A stretch of 64,000 nt of DNA, from the NCBI RefSeq assembly GCF_016887565.1, contig NZ_CP069396.1, forward strand, positions 2,879,001-2,943,000, given 5' to 3'. The DNA is from Archangium violaceum. Lineage in GTDB: Bacteria; Myxococcota; Myxococcia; Myxococcales; Myxococcaceae. A program made the translations under genes and the position numbers. The notes below the pieces were generated by a model. It saw only the letters and a list, made by a program, of their open reading frames with translations. It made no database searches and was not told the origin of the DNA. How positions within the stretch are numbered: position 1 is the stretch's first letter; each line of letters begins with the position of its first letter. Shown in pieces: positions 60,085-64,000 of this stretch.

Positions 60085-61191
60085 TCAGCGCTTGTACGTG
60101 TCCACCGCCTGACGGCCCACCGCGGGATCGTCGGTGAAGAAGCCATCGATGCCGGCATCGAGATACGCCTGGATCTCCTTGATGGAGCCGGCCGGATTGC
60201 GCGTGCTGTCCGGACCCTCCGTCTTGAGCGGCGAGGGCAGGAAGGCATTCTCCGGGCGGAAGGTGTACGGGAACACCACCAGGCCCGCCGCGTGCGCGTT
60301 GCTCACGAGCGTGCTCGGCTGCTGGAAGGCGCCGGTGCTGTCCACGTTGATGATGCTCAGCTTGTAGGGCCCGACGCCGTTGGCGTAGGTGGCGATCTCC
60401 TTCATGCCGGCCTCGGTCATCAGATCGGCGTAGGTGCGCGGGTCGCCCGCCTTGACGAAGTCGTAGGGCTTCCTCGTCGCCTCCTCCATCAGCTGCACCA
60501 GCTTCCAGTTCGGCTGCGAGCCGCCGAGCTTCTCGCGGAGGTACTTCAGGTTCGCCACCTCGAAGGACTGGATGTAGACGGTGGCCTTGCTCGTGGTGAA
60601 CTCGTCCGCCTTCAGCGCGGTGACCAGTCGATCCTCCAGCGCAAGACCAATGGACTGGAAGTAGGTCGGGTGCTTGGTCTCCGGGTAGATGTGGATCGTG
60701 CGACCGGTCTGGGCCGACAGCTCCTTGGCCAGGGCGATCACCTCGGCCAGCGTGGGGATCTCGTACTGATCGTTGTACTGCGTGTTACCGGGACGGGACG
60801 CGGGGATCCGCTCACGCGCACGCAGCTCCTTGAGCTCGGCCAGCGTGAAGTCCTCGGTGAACCAGCCGGTGAGCTGCACGCCGTCGATCGTCTTGGTGAC
60901 CTTGCGGTCCGCGTACTTCGCGAGCGTCGACACGTTGGTGGTGCCGGAGATCTCGTTCTCGTGACGGGCCACGAGCACGCCGTCCTTCGTGGACACGAGA
61001 TCCGGCTCGATGATGTCCGCACCGTCCTCGACCGCCTTGCGGTAGGCCGCCAGCGTGTGCTCGGGCCGCAGCGCGCTGGCGCCGCGATGACCGACCACGA
61101 GCGCCTTGGTGGCGGGGTTGGGGGTGGGGGTGGGCTCTTCCTCCTCACAGCCCGTCATGGCGAGGGCGCAGGCCGCCGCGAGCGGCAGCAC
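60085..61191 (-). CDS. Glycerophosphodiester phosphodiesterase lipoprotein
   Basis: The 368-residue product has a lipoprotein signal ending in LAMTGC followed by EEEEPTPTPNP. The GDPD TIM barrel opens with VVGHRGASALRPEHTLAAYRKAVEDGADIIEPDLVSTKDGVLVARHENEISGTT, which supplies the catalytic HR, E, D and H residues. The rest fits GlpQ-like enzymes (HIYPETKHP, ending DGFFTDDP). It hydrolyses glycerophosphodiesters to alcohol and glycerol-3-phosphate in the periplasm. The GTG at 61191 leaves a signal peptide with no basic n-region. A CTG at 61254, six bases after AAGGAG, would add SSRSPRSSFRRALR and give a much better signal peptide. Confidence 0.9.
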   Translation of the reverse strand: MLPLAAACALAMTGCEEEEPTPTPNPATKALVVGHRGASALRPEHTLAAYRKAVEDGADIIEPDLVSTKDGVLVARHENEISGTTNVSTLAKYADRKVTKTIDGVQLTGWFTEDFTLAELKELRARERIPASRPGNTQYNDQYEIPTLAEVIALAKELSAQTGRTIHIYPETKHPTYFQSIGLALEDRLVTALKADEFTTSKATVYIQSFEVANLKYLREKLGGSQPNWKLVQLMEEATRKPYDFVKAGDPRTYADLMTEAGMKEIATYANGVGPYKLSIINVDSTGAFQQPSTLVSNAHAAGLVVFPYTFRPENAFLPSPLKTEGPDSTRNPAGSIKEIQAYLDAGIDGFFTDDPAVGRQAVDTYKR

Positions 61192-61473
61192 GGAGGACAG
61201 ACGAAGGGCTCGGCGGAAGGAGGAGCGAGGCGAACGGGAAGAGGTCGGGTACAGGAGAGTCTCCTTGTGGGGGGACGCATGCGTCCTGGGGCGCGGCAGG
61301 TAGCACTTAGCAGATGGCGGAACGGTGAAAGTTGGGGAAACACGGCGTCAACCGGCGCTGGAGGCGACTTGACACCTTGTCTGGCGTTCGCCTTCTCGCC
61401 CGCCCCTGTCCCGGGCATGGGGCACATCGGGCAAGCTTGAGACCCGGACCCGGAGTGCACATCCGTTCGGACC

Positions 61474-62847
61474 ATGCACGGTCCTCTCGAGTCTTCTCCG
61501 CCCGCCTGGGTGCGCGACGCGATCTTCTACCACGTGTACCCGATGGGGGCCTGTGGCGCGCCCGCCACCAATGACTTCCGGAGCGCGCCCGTGGCCCGGC
61601 TCGATCGGCTCCTGCCGTGGCTCGACTCCTGGAAGGCCCTGGGCGTCACCGCCGTCTACCTGGGCCCCGTCTTCGAGTCCTCCTCGCATGGCTACGACAC
61701 CGCGGACTACTTCCGGGTGGACCGGCGCCTGGGGGAGGAGGGCACCCTCGTCCACCTGGTGGACGAGCTGCATGCCCGGGGAATGCGGGTGGTGCTCGAT
61801 GCCGTCTTCAACCACGTGGGCCGGGCCTTCTGGGCGTTCCAGGACCTGCGGGAGAAGGGACCGTCCTCGGCATACAAGGCGTGGTTCTCGGGCCTGCGCT
61901 TCGACGCACGCAACCGCTTCGGGGACCCCTTCGTGTACGAGGGCTGGCACGGGGTGGAGGACCTGGTGAAGCTGAACCTGCGCGAGGAGGCGGTCCGCCG
62001 ACACCTCTTCGACGCCGTGGCCTTCTGGGTGGAGCGCTTTGAGATCGACGGTCTCCGCCTCGATGCCGCGGACGCCATGGACCCTGTGTTCTTCGATGCC
62101 CTCGCCACCTTCTGCGGGGGGCTGCCTCGGGAGCTCTGGCTGATGGGCGAGGTCATCCATGGCGACTACCGCGAGTGGGCCCGGCCCGGGAGGCTGCACT
62201 CCACCACGGACTACTCGCTGTGGAAGGCGCTGTGGTCGAGTCACAACGACAAGAACTACTTCGAGCTGGCCCACGCCTTGAAACGGCAGGTCGGTCCGAG
62301 CGGGATGTACGAACACCTGACGCTCTACACCTTCGCGGACAACCACGACGTGAACCGGGCGGCGAGCCTGCTGAAGGAGTCCCACCACCTCCCGCTGCTC
62401 TACCTGCTGCTCTTCACGCTCCCCGGCGTGCCGTCCCTCTACTACGGCGGTGAATGGGGGCAGACCGGACGCAAGGAGGGAGGCGATGACCGGCCGCTCC
62501 GGCCGGCCCTGCCCGAACCGCCAGGCCCGGCGAGCCCCCTGCGCGAGACGCTCACCCGTCTCATCACGCTGCGGCACCAGCAGGAGCTGCTGCGTCGCGG
62601 GAGCTACCGCGAGCTGGTGGTCCGCTCCGAGCAACTGGCCTTCGCGCGGGTGGACGCGCGCGAGTCTCTCGTGGTGGCGGTGAACGCCGCTTCGGCACCC
62701 GCGGAGATGGATGTGCCCATGACCGGGGCACCGGATGGCGAGTGGACCGACCTGCTGGAACCCGGGCGCCGGTTCCCGCTGCGCGGCGGGCGCCTCCTGC
62801 TCGGGGCATTGCCCCCGGCGTGGGGCCGGGTGTTGCGCCGGGCGTGA
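61474..62847 (+). CDS. GH13 alpha-amylase family enzyme
   Basis: The 457-residue product has no signal peptide. The (beta/alpha)8 barrel carries the GH13 regions DAVFNHVG (region I), GLRLDAADAM (region II, nucleophile Asp near residue 197), MGEVIHG (region III, acid/base Glu near 226), and FADNHDVNR (region IV, Asp). A C-terminal beta domain (ESLVVAVNAASAPAEMDV) follows. It probably hydrolyses or transfers alpha-1,4-glucans in the cytoplasm, perhaps storage glycogen or maltodextrin. The substrate cannot be told from the sequence. Confidence 0.93.
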   Translation: MHGPLESSPPAWVRDAIFYHVYPMGACGAPATNDFRSAPVARLDRLLPWLDSWKALGVTAVYLGPVFESSSHGYDTADYFRVDRRLGEEGTLVHLVDELHARGMRVVLDAVFNHVGRAFWAFQDLREKGPSSAYKAWFSGLRFDARNRFGDPFVYEGWHGVEDLVKLNLREEAVRRHLFDAVAFWVERFEIDGLRLDAADAMDPVFFDALATFCGGLPRELWLMGEVIHGDYREWARPGRLHSTTDYSLWKALWSSHNDKNYFELAHALKRQVGPSGMYEHLTLYTFADNHDVNRAASLLKESHHLPLLYLLLFTLPGVPSLYYGGEWGQTGRKEGGDDRPLRPALPEPPGPASPLRETLTRLITLRHQQELLRRGSYRELVVRSEQLAFARVDARESLVVAVNAASAPAEMDVPMTGAPDGEWTDLLEPGRRFPLRGGRLLLGALPPAWGRVLRRA

Positions 62848-62893
62848 GCCCACCGGGAGCGGCAGTCGGCTTCATCTCCAGACAGTGGCCCCT

Positions 62894-62933
62894 ACAGGAG
62901 TCCCGCTCGCACATCCCGGAGCGGGACTCCTGT
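62894..62933 (+). terminator. Strong terminator after the amylase gene
   Basis: Two 15-bp arms (62894-62908 and 62919-62933) are perfectly complementary around a 10-nt loop and are followed by a pyrimidine-rich CTTCTC. Confidence 0.85.
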
Positions 62934-63076
62934 CTTCTCGCACTCAAAGAAAGACATTCCATGGACAGGCGTTGATGGTTCTGGCTGCCCATGTTAGGGA
63001 TCAGGACATCCCCAGGGGGGCGTGGGTCTTCCGTAACGATTCGGTGGACGTGTCTGTCATTCCGCTGGAGGACAAA

Positions 63077-64000
63077 GTGAAAAGGAATTCGTTTCTGGGT
63101 TTGTCGACGGAGCTGGCGTGGCTGCGGGGGCTGTGCGTGGCGGCGCTGCTGAGTGGGTGTGGTGCCCCGGAGGTCAACGTCGAGCCGGATGGGCACACGG
63201 AGACGGACAACCAGGGGCCCCAGACCCCGGGGAACGAGGAGCGGCCATCGGGGAACGACGAGGTCGATGTGGCTTCGCCCGTGGGTCTACACGGTCAGCT
63301 CAAGATCGTGGGCAACCAGCTCCAGGATCAATACGGAGCACAGGTCCAGCTCAAGGGCATGAGCCTCTTCTGGAGCCAGTGGGGCGGCGCCTTCTACAAC
63401 GCGTCCGCCGTCAACTCACTGGCGGATGGCTGGAAGGTCTCCGTCGTCCGCGCCGCCATGGGGGTGGAGAACGGGGGTTATCTCACCAACCCGGCGGCGG
63501 AGAAGGCAAGGGTAAAGACTGTCGTCGACGCGGCCATCGCCAAGGGCATCTATGTGATCATCGACTGGCATGATCACAACGCCACCCAGCACACCCAGCA
63601 GTCCAAGGCTTTCTTCACGGAGATGGCCAGGCTCTACGGGAACAAGCCCAACGTCATCTTCGAGATCTTCAACGAGCCGGACGGCGAGTCCTGGAGCGAG
63701 GTGAAGACCTACGCCCTGGAGATCATCGGCGCCATCCGCGCCACGGGTGCGAACAACGTGGTGGTGGTGGGCACGCCGACCTGGTCGCAGGACGTGAACG
63801 TGGCCGCCGATAGCCCGATCACCCAGTATTCCAACGTGGCCTACACCCTTCACTTCTACGCGGGCACGCACAAGCAGTCCCTGCGCGACAAGGCCACGTA
63901 TGCCCTGTCCAAGGGCATTGCCCTGTTCGTGACCGAGTTCGGCACCTGCGATGCGTCTGGGAATGGAGGGCTCGACCTCGCCGAGTCCCAGCGCTGGATG
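63077..64000 (+). CDS. GH5-family cellulase lipoprotein (3'-truncated by window edge)
   Basis: The frame is open to the window end (308 codons visible). The GTG start follows GGAGGACAAA. The signal is lipoprotein-like (LCVAALLSGCG), followed by an acidic, Pro/Gly-rich linker (TETDNQGPQTPGNEERPSG). The catalytic domain shows GH5 features: GMSLFWSQWGG, IDWHDHNATQH, acid/base Glu in IFEIFNEPDGE (about residue 199), YTLHFYAGTH, and the nucleophile Glu in FVTEFGTCD (about 287). It should cleave cellulose or a related beta-glucan outside the cell. Any carbohydrate-binding module would be beyond the window. Confidence 0.92.
   Translation, partial: MKRNSFLGLSTELAWLRGLCVAALLSGCGAPEVNVEPDGHTETDNQGPQTPGNEERPSGNDEVDVASPVGLHGQLKIVGNQLQDQYGAQVQLKGMSLFWSQWGGAFYNASAVNSLADGWKVSVVRAAMGVENGGYLTNPAAEKARVKTVVDAAIAKGIYVIIDWHDHNATQHTQQSKAFFTEMARLYGNKPNVIFEIFNEPDGESWSEVKTYALEIIGAIRATGANNVVVVGTPTWSQDVNVAADSPITQYSNVAYTLHFYAGTHKQSLRDKATYALSKGIALFVTEFGTCDASGNGGLDLAESQRWM

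Overview
The window is a high-GC, densely coded chromosomal segment from a myxobacterium, most likely of the Cystobacterineae (Archangium, Cystobacter or Stigmatella type). The evidence is the complete Myxococcus-style type IV pilus locus in the order pilB-T-C-S-R / pilI-H-G-A / pilD-S2-R2-M-N-O-P-Q. It also carries an ortholog of the polarity protein SgmX, paralogous families typical of myxobacteria (double-CXXCG proteins, PilZ-type domains) and sigma54-type promoters. Names were assigned by recognising motifs and gene order; no database search was possible.

Layout. 1-13.6 kb: end of a histidine kinase; an outer-membrane beta-barrel protein; a minus-strand operon of alaS, a lipoprotein and a PilZ-Hsp70 fusion; two tandemly duplicated secreted HEAT-like proteins that share a promoter; a probable nuclease toxin with a double-CXXCG immunity partner; and an exonuclease-DinG helicase. 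13.9-20.6 kb: a DUF4173-like membrane protein, a cupredoxin lipoprotein, a Pro-rich protein with a C-terminal Hfq/Sm-like segment, a small lipoprotein, a response-regulator diguanylate cyclase, trmB and ribF. 20.7-41.4 kb: the pilus locus, with motor (PilB, PilT, PilC), two two-component systems, pilin, the PilGHI ABC system, prepilin peptidase, and the alignment complex and secretin (PilMNOPQ). 41.5-45.3 kb: a lipoprotein, a Roadblock/LC7 protein, efp, accB and accC. 45.5-56.7 kb: sgmX, an ExeA-like AAA ATPase, TamB and TamA, closely spaced and possibly one operon. 56.7-64 kb: an MBL-like protein, a sialidase-like beta-propeller, a small membrane protein, a signal-less LysM-lysozyme behind a sigma54 promoter with upstream palindromes, a glycerophosphodiesterase lipoprotein, a GH13 amylase, and the start of a GH5 cellulase lipoprotein that runs off the window.

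How the genes work together. The centre of the window is a surface-motility island: pilus machine, regulation, and the SgmX link to cell polarity, followed by outer-membrane biogenesis genes. The flanks carry housekeeping genes mixed with accessory functions (kin competition, polysaccharide degradation, cell-wall lysis). The items most worth following up are the sigma54/palindrome array upstream of the LysM-lysozyme gene, the Hfq-like protein, the toxin-immunity pair, and the PilZ-Hsp70 fusion.
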